Below, one piece after another: positions 18,885-27,713 of a stretch of 64,000 bases of DNA. The position numbers and the translations under genes were made by a program. The stretch comes from Polyangium sp. 6x1 (lineage in GTDB: Bacteria; Myxococcota_A; Polyangia; Polyangiales; Polyangiaceae), in assembly GCF_029946515.1 (NCBI RefSeq), contig NZ_JARZHH010000054.1, forward strand, positions 1 through 64,000. Direction: 5' to 3'. The notes beneath the pieces were generated by a model that was not told the DNA's origin, ran no database searches, and saw nothing but the letters and a program-made list of their open reading frames with translations. How positions within the stretch are numbered: the stretch's first letter is position 1; each line of letters begins with the position of its first letter.

Positions 18885-19430
18885 CGCCATCCCCGCGGCC
18901 CTCGCGGCCCGCACGCCATTCTTCGAATCCTCGAGCGCCAGGCACCCCTCGGCCCCGACCGAGAGCCGCTCCGCCGCGCGCAGATACACGTCCGGCCACG
19001 GCTTTGCCCGCGGCACCTCCTGCCCGGACACCGTCACGTCGAAATGGTCCGTCAGGCCAAACCTTTTCAGGCTCGCGTCGATCAGCCGCCGCGGCGACGA
19101 CGACGCCAGGCCGATCGGCAGCCGCCCCCGCGCCTCGTCCAGGAATGCGCGGGCGAACGGCTTGAGGGAAAGGGTCTCCGCGTCGGCGAGGAAGCGATCC
19201 TCGAGCTCGGCCACGTCGCGCGCCTCGTCCACTTCGAAGCCGATCTTCTCCCCCATGATGTGCACGATCCGCCCGATTCCTTGCCCCGTGCAGGCGAGCG
19301 CCATCTCGTCCGTCCACTCGCCCCCGCGCGCGCGCGCGAACGCGCGCTCCACGTGGTGCCAGAGCGGCTCCGAATCGACGAGCAGCCCATCCATGTCGAA
19401 GATCAGCGCGCGCGGGGAGAATCGGCTCAT
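18783..19430 (-). CDS. HAD-superfamily phosphatase/mutase (subfamily IA)
   Basis: A 215-residue cytoplasmic hydrolase. Motif I is FDMDGLLVDSE, with nucleophile D12 and acid/base D14. Motif II is ASSSPRR, motif III has the lysine in RAKPWPDVY, and motif IV is ALEDSKNG. This set matches the beta-phosphoglucomutase/2-deoxyglucose-6-phosphate phosphatase branch (YniC-like), so it probably acts on sugar phosphates; the precise substrate is not predictable. It starts 43 bp after the Ser/Thr kinase stop on the same strand and may be cotranscribed. Its last ~33 codons are duplicated 940 bp away (17834-17944). Confidence 0.92.
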   Translation of the reverse strand: MSRFSPRALIFDMDGLLVDSEPLWHHVERAFARARGGEWTDEMALACTGQGIGRIVHIMGEKIGFEVDEARDVAELEDRFLADAETLSLKPFARAFLDEARGRLPIGLASSSPRRLIDASLKRFGLTDHFDVTVSGQEVPRAKPWPDVYLRAAERLSVGAEGCLALEDSKNGVRAARAAGMAVIAVPEGDGAAFVEIADVVVRSLEEARALVRLP

Positions 19431-19473
19431 GTCGAGCCGGCGACTAGCACGGCGCGCCGCCCCGGCAAGCGCT

Positions 19474-21024
19474 TCACTTCCTGGGCGCCGTCGTCGTCGC
19501 GGCCGGCGTGACCGGCCCAGAGCTCGGCTGCTTCGGCTCTTGCTGCGATGTCCCCACGGCCGCGGGCGGCGCCGGCGGCGACGTATGGGTTTGTCGGAAC
19601 CGAAGGGCCACGAACGCGCCCACGGCCGCAGCGATCACCACCACGAGCGCCACGAGCAGGCGAGCGCGGTCCGATCCGCGCGTCGACTCGGGCGCCGCCT
19701 CGACCAGCTCCGAAGACGCCTCGGCGGGCGTCTTTTCCTTCGTTCGCAGCGCGGGCGGCTCGGTCTTTGGCCCTGCGTTCCGGTCGAGGGTCGGCGTGAC
19801 CGGCGGCGGCTCCACGGTCGACGTCGAGGGCACGCCCGGGGGCGGCGGGATCTCCGGCGCGATCGCGTCGGGCGCCTCCATCGACGGCGGCATGCTGCGC
19901 AGGTTCGGCAGGCTCGCCCCCACGCCCGGCTCGCTCCCGCCGTGCGCCGTATCCGCGCGCAGCACGCGCATCGACGACGCGGGCGCGTCCTCGGCTGACG
20001 GCGACGTCGCCTCGCCTTGCCGTAGCTTCGCGATCTGCCGCTCGATGATCTTCCGGATCTCGGTGCGTTTGTCCGCGTAGACCGTCGAGACGTACTTCCC
20101 GATGTCCTCCGGCGTGACGCGCAGCCCCGCGCCGTCGAGGTGCTCGAGGATCGCCGCGCGCATCTCGGCCGCGGTCGCATATCGATCCACCGGATCGTAC
20201 GCCAGCGCCTTCGCGCAGATCTTCACGAGCGCCGCGGGTACGTCGGGACGAACCTTCTCGATCGGCACGAGATCGCCCGTCGCCAGCTTGTGGAGCACCT
20301 CCATGTCGGGGGCGTTGTCCCACATCTTCCGGCCGGCGAGGATTTCCCACAGCACGATGCCTGCGACGAACACGTCGGCGCGCCGATCGAGCGGCCTGCA
20401 GCGCACCTGCTCGGGCGCCATGTACCCGAGCTTGCCCTTCATGATTCCCGTGCGCGTCTCCATCAGGCGCACGTCGGCCTTCGCGATCCCGAAATCGAGC
20501 AGCTTGGCCTGACCGTCGTACGAGACGATCACGTTGTGCGGGCTCACGTCGCGGTGGACGATGTTGAGCGGCTTGCCGTCGTAATCGGCGAGCTCGTGCG
20601 CGTAGTGCAGCCCCGCGAGCACGTCGGCGAGGATCCGCAGGAGAACCCCGGGCGGCGCTGGCGTCTTCGTCCGCGACGACCGGTTGATCAGCCGGTTCAG
20701 CGGCGCGCCTTCGAGGTACTCCATCGTGATGAAGTACACGCTGTTCTCCGCGTGCACCTCGAACGTCTGCACCACGTTCGGGTGATTGAGGCGCGTCGCG
20801 ATCCGCGCCTCGTCGAGGAACATCTCGCGCCGCTCGGGATCCTCGGCGAACTCGGCGCGCAGCCGCTTCACGACCTGCAGCTTGTTCACGCCGAGCGGCC
20901 CGGCGACCACGGCGAGGAACACGTCGGCCATTCCCCCACGGCCGAGGTTCGCGATCAGCTTGTACTTGCCGACGCTCACCGGCTCTTTGTCGGCTAGGCT
21001 TTGCGCGGCAGACACAGAGCCCAT
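19474..21024 (-). CDS. Pkn-type Ser/Thr protein kinase with C-terminal transmembrane segment
   Basis: A 516-residue eukaryotic-like kinase. The glycine loop is GRGGMADVF, with ATP lysine K53 (VVKRL) and the alpha-C glutamate in DEARIA. The catalytic loop is HRDVSPHN (157-164), the magnesium motif DFG (177-179), and the activation segment ends in APE (203-205). A Pro/Ser-rich juxtamembrane linker precedes one transmembrane helix near residue 450 (LLVALVVVIAAAVGAFVAL) and a short Pro/Thr-rich tail, so the kinase domain is cytoplasmic and membrane-anchored. ATG 21024 is preferred over TTG 21051, which only adds nine unconvincing residues. It lies 79 bp downstream of the GpsA-like gene. All catalytic residues are present, so it should be active. 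Confidence 0.93.
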   Translation of the reverse strand: MGSVSAAQSLADKEPVSVGKYKLIANLGRGGMADVFLAVVAGPLGVNKLQVVKRLRAEFAEDPERREMFLDEARIATRLNHPNVVQTFEVHAENSVYFITMEYLEGAPLNRLINRSSRTKTPAPPGVLLRILADVLAGLHYAHELADYDGKPLNIVHRDVSPHNVIVSYDGQAKLLDFGIAKADVRLMETRTGIMKGKLGYMAPEQVRCRPLDRRADVFVAGIVLWEILAGRKMWDNAPDMEVLHKLATGDLVPIEKVRPDVPAALVKICAKALAYDPVDRYATAAEMRAAILEHLDGAGLRVTPEDIGKYVSTVYADKRTEIRKIIERQIAKLRQGEATSPSAEDAPASSMRVLRADTAHGGSEPGVGASLPNLRSMPPSMEAPDAIAPEIPPPPGVPSTSTVEPPPVTPTLDRNAGPKTEPPALRTKEKTPAEASSELVEAAPESTRGSDRARLLVALVVVIAAAVGAFVALRFRQTHTSPPAPPAAVGTSQQEPKQPSSGPVTPAATTTAPRK

Positions 21025-21103
21025 GTTCGTTCCGATCGTGCATCGGCGCAAGCGGGATCCGCCGCGCCGGCGGTGCAGGTTTTCGACGCGCTGCGCTCCG
21101 GAT

Positions 21104-22042
21104 TCACGACGAACCTGCGAACATGCGATCCAGCATGGCCTGCGGGCGCCCGCCGGCGAGGATCTCCGAGAGCGTCCGGAACGTGTTCGCCTCCACCCGG
21201 CGCTCGTCGGCGAAGCGCACGATCCGCGGGATCAGCGGGATCGCCTCCACGCGGAGCTTCGCCATCGCGATCGCCTGATCGAGCGGCACCTTCCGCGCGA
21301 GCGCCTTGCCGAGCACCACCTCGGGCCGGTCTTCGAGCGCGATCGACGCGAGAAGATCGCCGTACCCGCCGAGCCCGAACATCGTCCGCTCCTCGCAGCC
21401 CGCGGCGGCCATGAGCCGCGCCGCCTCGTCGACCGCGCGCGAGATCAGCGCCGCCAGAAGCCCCGGCCCCGCGCCCGCCTCCTCCGCGTAGCCGACCCCG
21501 ATCGACAGACAACCGACGAGCGCCGAGGCCCACTCGAGCCCACGCAGATCGTTTGTCCCGTACACCTTGAGGCTCGGGCTCTGGAACGCCCGCGTCACGG
21601 CCGTGAGCACCTCGGGGAACCGCGACCCGATCACCATCGCCGACGGCCGCCCCTCGATGAGCTCGCCGGCCTGCACCGGCCCTCCGAGCGCGCCGAGGCG
21701 CCGCGCGGGCGTCTCCTCCCGCACGAGATCGCTCACCGTCGTGAGCTCGTCGACCCCGAGCCCGCGCACCCCGTGCACCACGAGGTGCTGACCTCCGAGA
21801 TGATCGCCGAGCGCCCGCAGCACGCTCCGCGCGACCGACGAAGGCACCGCGATCACGACGAGCCGCGCCTTCGCGACCTCCGCATAATCGACCGTCACGT
21901 GCAGGCCCGGATCGCTGTCCGCTTGATCGCGCCGCGAGTGCAGCACGACCTCGGCGCCCGTCCGGCGCGCCGCCGTCGCGAGCGCCCGCCCCCAGGGCCC
22001 GCCGCCCACGACCCCCACGCTCGGCGCCTCCCGTTCCGTCAT
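21104..22042 (-). CDS. GpsA-like glycerol-3-phosphate dehydrogenase homologue lacking the catalytic lysine
   Basis: A 312-residue protein with the N-terminal Rossmann motif VGVVGGGPWGRALA, the SGP-type region (GALGGPVQAGEL) and a C-terminal helical domain with GLGGYGDLLAS, all characteristic of NAD(P)-dependent glycerol-3-phosphate dehydrogenase. In that family the active-site lysine lies in G-A-[LV]-K-N. Here the aligned residues are S-A-L-V-G (around 173-177), so Lys is Val and Asn is Gly. A second conserved lysine in ATKG is Arg (GVRG, R93). Cofactor binding looks intact but normal dehydrogenase chemistry is doubtful. The ATG overlaps the acyltransferase stop (22039-22042), so the two are translationally coupled. 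It may be a regulatory or altered-substrate enzyme. Confidence 0.82.
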   Translation of the reverse strand: MTEREAPSVGVVGGGPWGRALATAARRTGAEVVLHSRRDQADSDPGLHVTVDYAEVAKARLVVIAVPSSVARSVLRALGDHLGGQHLVVHGVRGLGVDELTTVSDLVREETPARRLGALGGPVQAGELIEGRPSAMVIGSRFPEVLTAVTRAFQSPSLKVYGTNDLRGLEWASALVGCLSIGVGYAEEAGAGPGLLAALISRAVDEAARLMAAAGCEERTMFGLGGYGDLLASIALEDRPEVVLGKALARKVPLDQAIAMAKLRVEAIPLIPRIVRFADERRVEANTFRTLSEILAGGRPQAMLDRMFAGSS

Positions 22043-23721
22043 GACAAACCTCCCTGCGTTGCCTCGGGCGACGCGGGTTTCGCGAAGACCGGCGGTCGCG
22101 CGGGCGCCATGCCCGGCGGGGCGATGACGTCCCAGGCCATCCCGTGGGCCGCGAGCCGGTTCTGGTAATAAAACAATAGATTCGTGTCGGCGATCGCGAT
22201 CCCGTCCGGCCGCGACGCGAGCACGGGCGAAGCGTGGTAGCCGGCGAAGGCCCGCAGCGCCCGCTCCACGATGTCGCCGCCCGACGCGGTCCGGAGAAAC
22301 CCGCCCACCACGATCTCGCCGCGATCGGCGAGCTCGACCAGCCGATCGCGGAGCTTCACCACGTCCCGCGCGAGATCGTCGCGCGGCACCACGACCACGT
22401 CGCGCTGCCGGAGCACCGTGAAGAGATCCCCGGCAGGAGAGGCGCGCCGCAGCCGTTCGAAGCTCGCGGCGGCCACGACGTGCGTCTCCAGCACCACCGT
22501 TTCGCGCAGGTAGGCCTTGCAGATCTCGTCGCCGAGCTCGCGCGTGTACTGCGCGTCGCGCACGGGATCGAGCGTCACGCGCCCGCCGTCGTCCTTCACG
22601 TAGCTCGACGGATCCACCTCGCGCCCGCGTCGATCGAACGACCGGCAGCGCTCGTCGACCACGTTGCCGAAAGGATCGATCGGCTTGCCGAACCGGATCA
22701 CCACGGCGCCTTGCATGTCGAACATCTTGCGCATGAACGAGGTCACGCGGCCGAGGCGCGACGACTCGTCGTCCTCGATGATGAAACGCCCCTTGCCGGC
22801 CTCGGCGAGGAAGTCCGCGATCAGCGTCTCGGCCTCCAGCGTGATGAGGTAGTTGATCGTGGCGGGCACGAAGTACACGCGCCGCTCGCGGTTCGCGATC
22901 AGCGTCCGCGCGTACGCCTCGATCGCCGTGCCCATGAGCCCGAGCTTGAGCCGCCGCTCCACGCCGCCCGAGCGCGAGCGCGTCCCGCCCGGGAAAAACA
23001 GCGAGTGGTAGCCGCGCTCGAGCAGCACGCAGGAGTACGTCTTCAGCACGTCCTTGTAGAGGTTGTGCCGGATCCGCCGGTCGACGCGGTAGGCGCCGAG
23101 GTTGTGCATGAAGAACGACAGCACGGGGTTCGTGAACAGGTTCTTGCCGGCGCCGTAGGTGGCGGGAGGCAGCCCGGCGCGCTCGAGCGCGTAGCCGAAC
23201 ACGATCGAATCCATGTTCGAGAGGTGCGTCGGGACGTACACCGCCGTCCCGTGCCGCGACAGCTCGCGCAGCTCCTCGACGGGCCCTTCGACGCGCACCT
23301 TGTCGTCGAGGGCCGACAGGCTCACGAGGCGCTTCGGATCGCGTGCGAGGCGGACGAGCGTCCGCGGCGCGAGCAGCGACGTCACGACGGGCGGCAGGAG
23401 CTTCGACGACACCTTGAACACGCGCGGATCGAAGTTGCCGGCGACGTCCCAGCCCATGTGCTCGACGAGGGAGGCGAGCTTCTCGCGCCGCTCGCCGTCG
23501 CCCATGCGGCCGAGGGAGCGTGCGAGCTTTTGCCACTCGGCGAGCTCCTTCTGCTCCTCGGGCCCGCGCTTGCTGGCCTCGAGGCGCTTGGTCTCGTGGT
23601 AGGCCGCGTCGTTCAGCGCGAGCAGTGGATCTTTCGCGGAGAGCACGACGCGCGAGACCACGGACCGCACGATGTCTTCCCGCGCCGCGTTGAACCCGAA
23701 GATGGGGGCGTCGTCCTTCAT
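22039..23721 (-). CDS. PlsB/PlsC-family glycerol-phosphate acyltransferase
   Basis: A 560-residue acyltransferase. The HX4D catalytic motif is THLSNMDS (H166, D171), followed by the substrate-binding region YRVDRR and the FPGGTRSRSG motif (243-252). The length and motif forms resemble the PlsB-like glycerol-3-phosphate acyltransferases more than the short PlsC type. It would transfer an acyl chain to glycerol-3-phosphate or a related acceptor at the inner membrane; no strongly hydrophobic helix stands out. ATG 23721 is the first good start. The following gene (GpsA-like) overlaps it by 4 bp, tying the pair to the same glycerol-phosphate step. Acceptor specificity is inferred from this pairing and is not certain. 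Confidence 0.87.
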   Translation of the reverse strand: MKDDAPIFGFNAAREDIVRSVVSRVVLSAKDPLLALNDAAYHETKRLEASKRGPEEQKELAEWQKLARSLGRMGDGERREKLASLVEHMGWDVAGNFDPRVFKVSSKLLPPVVTSLLAPRTLVRLARDPKRLVSLSALDDKVRVEGPVEELRELSRHGTAVYVPTHLSNMDSIVFGYALERAGLPPATYGAGKNLFTNPVLSFFMHNLGAYRVDRRIRHNLYKDVLKTYSCVLLERGYHSLFFPGGTRSRSGGVERRLKLGLMGTAIEAYARTLIANRERRVYFVPATINYLITLEAETLIADFLAEAGKGRFIIEDDESSRLGRVTSFMRKMFDMQGAVVIRFGKPIDPFGNVVDERCRSFDRRGREVDPSSYVKDDGGRVTLDPVRDAQYTRELGDEICKAYLRETVVLETHVVAAASFERLRRASPAGDLFTVLRQRDVVVVPRDDLARDVVKLRDRLVELADRGEIVVGGFLRTASGGDIVERALRAFAGYHASPVLASRPDGIAIADTNLLFYYQNRLAAHGMAWDVIAPPGMAPARPPVFAKPASPEATQGGLS

Positions 23722-23841
23722 GACGGATCTTGTTTAGAAAATTTCGCGGCCAGGCGCGAGCACGATGTGCGTGCGGGCGTACGCGTCCGGACGACGTAGG
23801 GCTTGGCTGTAGCTTTTGGCGAGGGGCGGGCGAGGTGAGGA

Positions 23842-24234
23842 TCAGCGAAGGCGTTCGAGGTGGTTCTGGTGGCGCGTGGCCCACTTGTAGGTCGCCTTGA
23901 ACGTTGTCTTCCCGGGTTCGATGGATTCCACGCAGTAAAACTTCTCGCCGAGGAGCAAGCAATCGCCCACGCTCACGGTGAAGCCCAAGGGATGGGGTTT
24001 GTCCCCCCACCACTCTTTTTCATGTTGGACCGATTCGGGGACGCCGCAGGCGAACTCCAGGACTGCCCATGGACCACCACGTTCATCCGTGGCGTTCCAG
24101 GCGTTCATGAAAAGGTGGCAATCCTCCACGCGCTCGACCTTGTTGTTCTCGAGGACGAAGCGGGCCGACTCCGAGCGGCCGCAGGCGACGCCGGAAATCA
24201 TGATCACGAGGCCCAGGAGGATTACGTCTCGCAT
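23842..24234 (-). CDS. Small lipoprotein, hypothetical
   Basis: A 130-residue predicted lipoprotein. ATG 24234 is chosen because it directly precedes a signal peptide (MRDVILLGLVIMISG) ending in lipobox GVAC; the frame is open much further upstream but the added sequence is Arg-rich and overlaps the next gene. The mature domain has four cysteines (EDCHLF, FACGV, GDCLL, FYCVES), perhaps two disulfides, and ends with a basic tail. No family recognised. It lies 22 bp downstream of another small cysteine-rich lipoprotein gene on the same strand, so they may be cotranscribed. Confidence 0.75.
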   Translation of the reverse strand: MRDVILLGLVIMISGVACGRSESARFVLENNKVERVEDCHLFMNAWNATDERGGPWAVLEFACGVPESVQHEKEWWGDKPHPLGFTVSVGDCLLLGEKFYCVESIEPGKTTFKATYKWATRHQNHLERLR

Positions 24235-24256
24235 GAACAGTCCTTCGACGAACGCA

Positions 24257-24502
24257 TCAATCGTCACAACGTGAGAAGGTGAAAGGTCCGCTGCAGTCGG
24301 TACATGTCTTCGAATTGCGCGCGCAACACGCTCCACAGTCCGACCGCGCGCTGGGGTGCGCGCAACTGTTGTAGCAGAGGTCCGTTTGCTCATGGCACCA
24401 CGCGGCGTCCTTGCACTGCACGGCCGTGACCGTCCCCGCGGGCCCACACCCCACCGTCATCCCGGCCACCCCAAGAACAAGCCCCACAAGGTACGCCCGC
24501 AT
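24257..24502 (-). CDS. Short cysteine-rich lipoprotein
   Basis: An 81-residue predicted lipoprotein: signal peptide MRAYLVGLVLGVAGM with lipobox TVGC, then a mature part of about 60 residues with ten cysteines (QCKDAAWC, LCYNSC, DCGACC, TCTDC, RCDD). The density of cysteines suggests a small disulfide-knotted extracytoplasmic domain. Starts at ATG 24502. Its function is unknown; proteins of this kind are frequent in myxobacteria. Confidence 0.72.
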   Translation of the reverse strand: MRAYLVGLVLGVAGMTVGCGPAGTVTAVQCKDAAWCHEQTDLCYNSCAHPSARSDCGACCARNSKTCTDCSGPFTFSRCDD

Positions 24503-24694
24503 CGTTCCTCGACCCCAGCAGACGTTACCATGACTACATCTTCTCGGTCAACGCACCCCCCCGAGGGCCCCCGCGGCGCTACGTATTGCGCTCGTCGAGC
24601 CTGCGGCAGGGTCGGGAGACGCTCCACGAAGCGCCGTGCGAGCGTGTCGGGGTATCGAAGAACGCTCGGGCGTCCGCCGAGCGAGCCTCCGGCA

Positions 24695-24982
24695 GGCTCG
24701 ACGGTCGCAACGCAGAGCGCTTCGGCACCCTCTGGTAGCCTCGACGGTCGCAACGCAGAGCGCTTCGGCACCCTCTGGTAGGCTCGACGGTCGCAACGCA
24801 GAGCGTTTCGGCACCCTCTGGTAGGCTCGACGGTCGCAACGCAGAGCGTTTCGGCACCCTCTGGTAGGCTCGACGGTCGCAACGCAGAGCGTTTCGGTAC
24901 CCTCGGGTAGGCTCGAAGGCCGCTTCCTGTTGCGTTTCGGCACCCACCGATAGGCTCATGGCCCGCAATGTCGAGCGTTTCG
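24695..24982. repeat. 43-bp tandem repeat, about 6.7 copies, in a 631-bp gene-free gap
   Basis: Units start at 24695, 24738, 24781, 24824 and 24867 (near-identical), 24910 (diverged) and 24953 (partial). Each begins GGCTCGACGGTCGCAACGC and ends CCCTCTGGTA. There are no spacers, so it is not CRISPR. The 43-bp unit is not a multiple of three and is open in all three minus-strand frames, which creates long false ORFs. The rest of the gap (24503-24694 and 24983-25133) shows nothing I recognise. Confidence 0.95.
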
Positions 24983-25133
24983 AGGCCCCTTCGAGGGCCC
25001 CGAGGGCGCTCGATCCAGTGACATGCGGGCCCGCCACCGCCGTCGCACCTGCATCCGTCTCCGCGCCATTCGGGGGACACGGGGCCCGGCTCCTGTGGCT
25101 CCGGGCCCTCCTCGTGATTCGCCGCCTTCTACA

Positions 25134-26369
25134 TCAAGGCACGCACGGATCCGGCGGCGGCGGCGCGGCTGGCACCACGCCCCCGAGCTGCGCCGATTTC
25201 ATCGTGAAGCCGATCCCGATCGAGATCGCGTCGCATTCCTTGTTCGGATCCTGCGTCCCGTCGCTCAGGATGTCCGAAGCCTGGCGTATCTGGTTCAAAA
25301 TGCTCTGAAGCGTCGGGCTGCTCGGATCGCAGAACGACTCGTCGAACTGGGCGGCCACCTTCTGCATCGCGTCGGTGAGCTCCTTCGTGTAGAGCACGCC
25401 CGAGATCTGGCCGTTCATGGCGCTCGCTTGATTGTCGTCGAGCTGGAGCGAAATGCGTGCCTGGTGAATGGGCAGCTTCAAATCGCCGGCCCCGAGCTTG
25501 AGCAGCAGCAGCGTGAACTGGCTCGGCGGCCCCGCGTCGACCAGGCCCGGCGTGATGGCCGTGGACGGGAACGAGCAGACCGCCGACGTCGCGTCGGCCG
25601 GGTCCGTGAGCGAGGACGCGTCGATCGGCCAGACGTCGCTCCCGTCGAAGGCCGGCTGTTTGCCCAGGTTCGCCCCCAAAAAGAGCTTGCTCGACGTCGA
25701 GCAGGTGTTCTGGCCGAGGCTCGCCACCGAGAGCAGGTACGTGAGCTCTCCGTTCGCGATGGCCTCGTTCTGCACCATGCTCAGGTCCGAGGAGAGGCCC
25801 AGGAACATGGGCAGGATGTTCCTCCCGAATGAGTTGTCGATGCCATTGTCCCCGTCCGGATACGCCCCCGCCGGCGACGCGCCCGCCGCGGGCTTGCAGA
25901 CGTCGACCGAATTCTTCGTGGAGACGAGCCCGTCGATGTTCCTGCCATATTGCTTCCACCCCGACGTGTAGTTGGGCGTCCCGTCCGGATTCGTATCGCC
26001 GATCAGGAGGCGATCCATGGCGAGCACCACCGGCGAGCCCTCGATGCAATCGGGCAAGCTCATGCCGCCGCCCTGTCCGCCTTGTCCGCCTTGTCCGCCG
26101 CCGGCGCCACCGGCGCCGCCCGTGCCGATACCACCGGCACCGCCCGCGCCGCCCGTGCCGATACCACCGGCACCGCCCGCGCCGCCCGTGCCGATACCGC
26201 CGGCACCGCCCGTGCCGCCCGTGCCGATACCGCCGGCGCCGCCCGTGCCGCCTTCACCGGCGGAGCCGCCGCCTCCGCCCCCTGAGACCGTCCCACCACA
26301 AGCCGCGAGCGCGAGCGCCGCTGCGGCTGCCACCACCCCACCGACGCGAACGAAGCCAAAACGAAGCAT
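25134..26369 (-). CDS. Lipoprotein with Gly-rich repeat linker, hypothetical
   Basis: A 411-residue predicted lipoprotein starting at ATG 26369, with signal peptide and lipobox ALAACG. The cysteine is followed by a ~70-residue linker of repeating GGAGGIGTGGAGG units, then a globular domain of ~300 residues with six cysteines and many Asp/Asn (ISLQLDDNQASAMNGQISGV; DNGIDNSFGRNILPMF). The Gly-rich spacer after the lipidated cysteine is a common myxobacterial surface-protein design, probably holding the domain away from the membrane. The linker is built of 12- to 15-bp DNA repeats likely to vary in copy number. Domain family not recognised. Confidence 0.85.
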   Translation of the reverse strand: MLRFGFVRVGGVVAAAAALALAACGGTVSGGGGGGSAGEGGTGGAGGIGTGGTGGAGGIGTGGAGGAGGIGTGGAGGAGGIGTGGAGGAGGGQGGQGGQGGGMSLPDCIEGSPVVLAMDRLLIGDTNPDGTPNYTSGWKQYGRNIDGLVSTKNSVDVCKPAAGASPAGAYPDGDNGIDNSFGRNILPMFLGLSSDLSMVQNEAIANGELTYLLSVASLGQNTCSTSSKLFLGANLGKQPAFDGSDVWPIDASSLTDPADATSAVCSFPSTAITPGLVDAGPPSQFTLLLLKLGAGDLKLPIHQARISLQLDDNQASAMNGQISGVLYTKELTDAMQKVAAQFDESFCDPSSPTLQSILNQIRQASDILSDGTQDPNKECDAISIGIGFTMKSAQLGGVVPAAPPPPDPCVP

Positions 26370-26507
26370 GAAGTCCTCCGATCGGCGTCCGGGCTACGGA
26401 CGCCGACTCACACCGTATCATGCCTTTTCACCTGACACGACCCGCGGTATCTTCACGGCAAGAATCTGACCACCTCTCGGGCCCCCGGACCTCGGGCAGA
26501 TGAGACA

Positions 26508-27581
26508 ATGATACGCTTTGCCAAACCATTTCTCGTCGCGCCCCTCTTCCTCGTCGCCTGCTCGGCGCCCGTCGTGCCCTCGGATCAGGCGCCCGCGGCC
26601 GGGAGCGCCTCCGCCGCCGCGCCCGCGCCCGCATCCGCCTCTGCGTCCGCCACCGCCACCGCGCCTGCATCTGCATCCGCGCCCGCTCCCGCGAGCATTC
26701 CCGCACCCCCATCCATTTCAGCGGACGAAGCCACCACGCTGCTGTTCCCCGGCGAAGCATCCGCAGCCGCTGCCTGCACCGAAGCCGACCCGCGGGCGCG
26801 GATTCGTTGCCTCCTCGAAAAACGGTACGAAGGACACGCCTCCGCGCGGGCCACCGTGCTCTCGCTCTACGAAAAGACCGGCAGCGTCGTCGGCGTCGAG
26901 GAACCTTACGTGATGGATGGCGGCTTCCGTGGCTCGATCCGCATCGTCCCGGAGCTGCCCGTCGGCCGCTACGAAAAACACCTCGGCTGGGTCGCCGAGG
27001 CCAGCGCCGATTTCGACGCCTTCTTCGACGGCATCGCCGCCCGCGCGAAGTCGGGCGTGAACTATCGACATCGCCCCATCTCCTGGAAGTTCTTTCGCTC
27101 CGTCGGCCGCACGACCCCCTCGGCCTATGCGAGCGGCTGGAGCATCGGGTACAACGTCTCGGGCTCGCTCCACGGCTCCGCGGACGCCGTGCGCGAGACC
27201 CTGTTCCACGAGATTTTCCACCTGAACGACGCCGCGCGGCTCTCGGGGCCCGAGGCATGGTCGCGCAAGAAGCTCGGCTCGATCCACGACGCCATCCTCC
27301 AGAAATGCAGCACGAAGGCCGCGTGCCTCGCGCCCTACGCGCCCATGCCCACGATGGTCCGCGGCGGGACCTATTACGCGTTCCAGCCGAACAACGGCGA
27401 CGCCGTGAACGAATACGGCGCCGACCTCGCCGCCCGGTATTACCGCGAGACGCGCGCCCTGCTCCGCGGCGACAAGCCGGTCAAGCCCGCGTTCAAATGC
27501 GGCCCCGAGGAGAATGGTCGCGCCTGGAGGATCCTCGTGGACGAGTTCTTCGGCGGCGTGGACCTCGTCCCCGAATGCTAG
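26508..27581 (+). CDS. Putative lipoprotein metallopeptidase (HEXXH)
   Basis: A 357-residue exported protein. A signal peptide ends with lipobox LVAC, an Ala/Ser/Pro linker (residues ~25-65) follows, and then a catalytic-looking domain with the zincin helix ETLFHEIFHLND (H234, E235, H238). A downstream acidic candidate third ligand lies in NEYGADLAARYY (E302). Cysteines in ILQKCSTKAACL and at the C-terminus (FKCGPEE, PEC) could form disulfides. The HEXXH plus NExxAD arrangement suggests a zinc metallopeptidase acting outside the cell, but I do not recognise the family and the substrate is unknown. It starts at ATG 26508 and is divergent from the Gly-rich lipoprotein gene. Confidence 0.8.
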   Translation: MIRFAKPFLVAPLFLVACSAPVVPSDQAPAAGSASAAAPAPASASASATATAPASASAPAPASIPAPPSISADEATTLLFPGEASAAAACTEADPRARIRCLLEKRYEGHASARATVLSLYEKTGSVVGVEEPYVMDGGFRGSIRIVPELPVGRYEKHLGWVAEASADFDAFFDGIAARAKSGVNYRHRPISWKFFRSVGRTTPSAYASGWSIGYNVSGSLHGSADAVRETLFHEIFHLNDAARLSGPEAWSRKKLGSIHDAILQKCSTKAACLAPYAPMPTMVRGGTYYAFQPNNGDAVNEYGADLAARYYRETRALLRGDKPVKPAFKCGPEENGRAWRILVDEFFGGVDLVPEC

Positions 27582-27713
27582 GACGCGCGCCCACCTTCAT
27601 CGCTTCCGTTTCGTTCCGTCATCATCCTCGCACGCAGCGTGCACAATGTCATCGCTTCCCGCGCGGGGCTCTGGTTTGATGGCGCCCGAGCCCATCGATT
27701 GGAGGAATCTGCC

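Noticed and set aside
22234-23799. 521-aa plus-strand ORF opposite the acyltransferase
   Set aside because: Arg/His/Glu-rich shadow of a gene with intact HX4D and FPGGTRS motifs on the other strand.
24695-24982. CRISPR array
   Set aside because: Units are directly adjacent with no unique spacers and no cas genes are nearby.
24457-25080. Minus-strand ORFs of 131-207 aa over the 43-bp repeat
   Set aside because: All three frames are open because of the repeat unit; translations are repetitive and do not resemble a protein family.
26060-26285. Gly/Ala/Pro-rich plus-strand ORFs
   Set aside because: They are the reverse side of the Gly-rich linker of the lipoprotein at 25134-26369.
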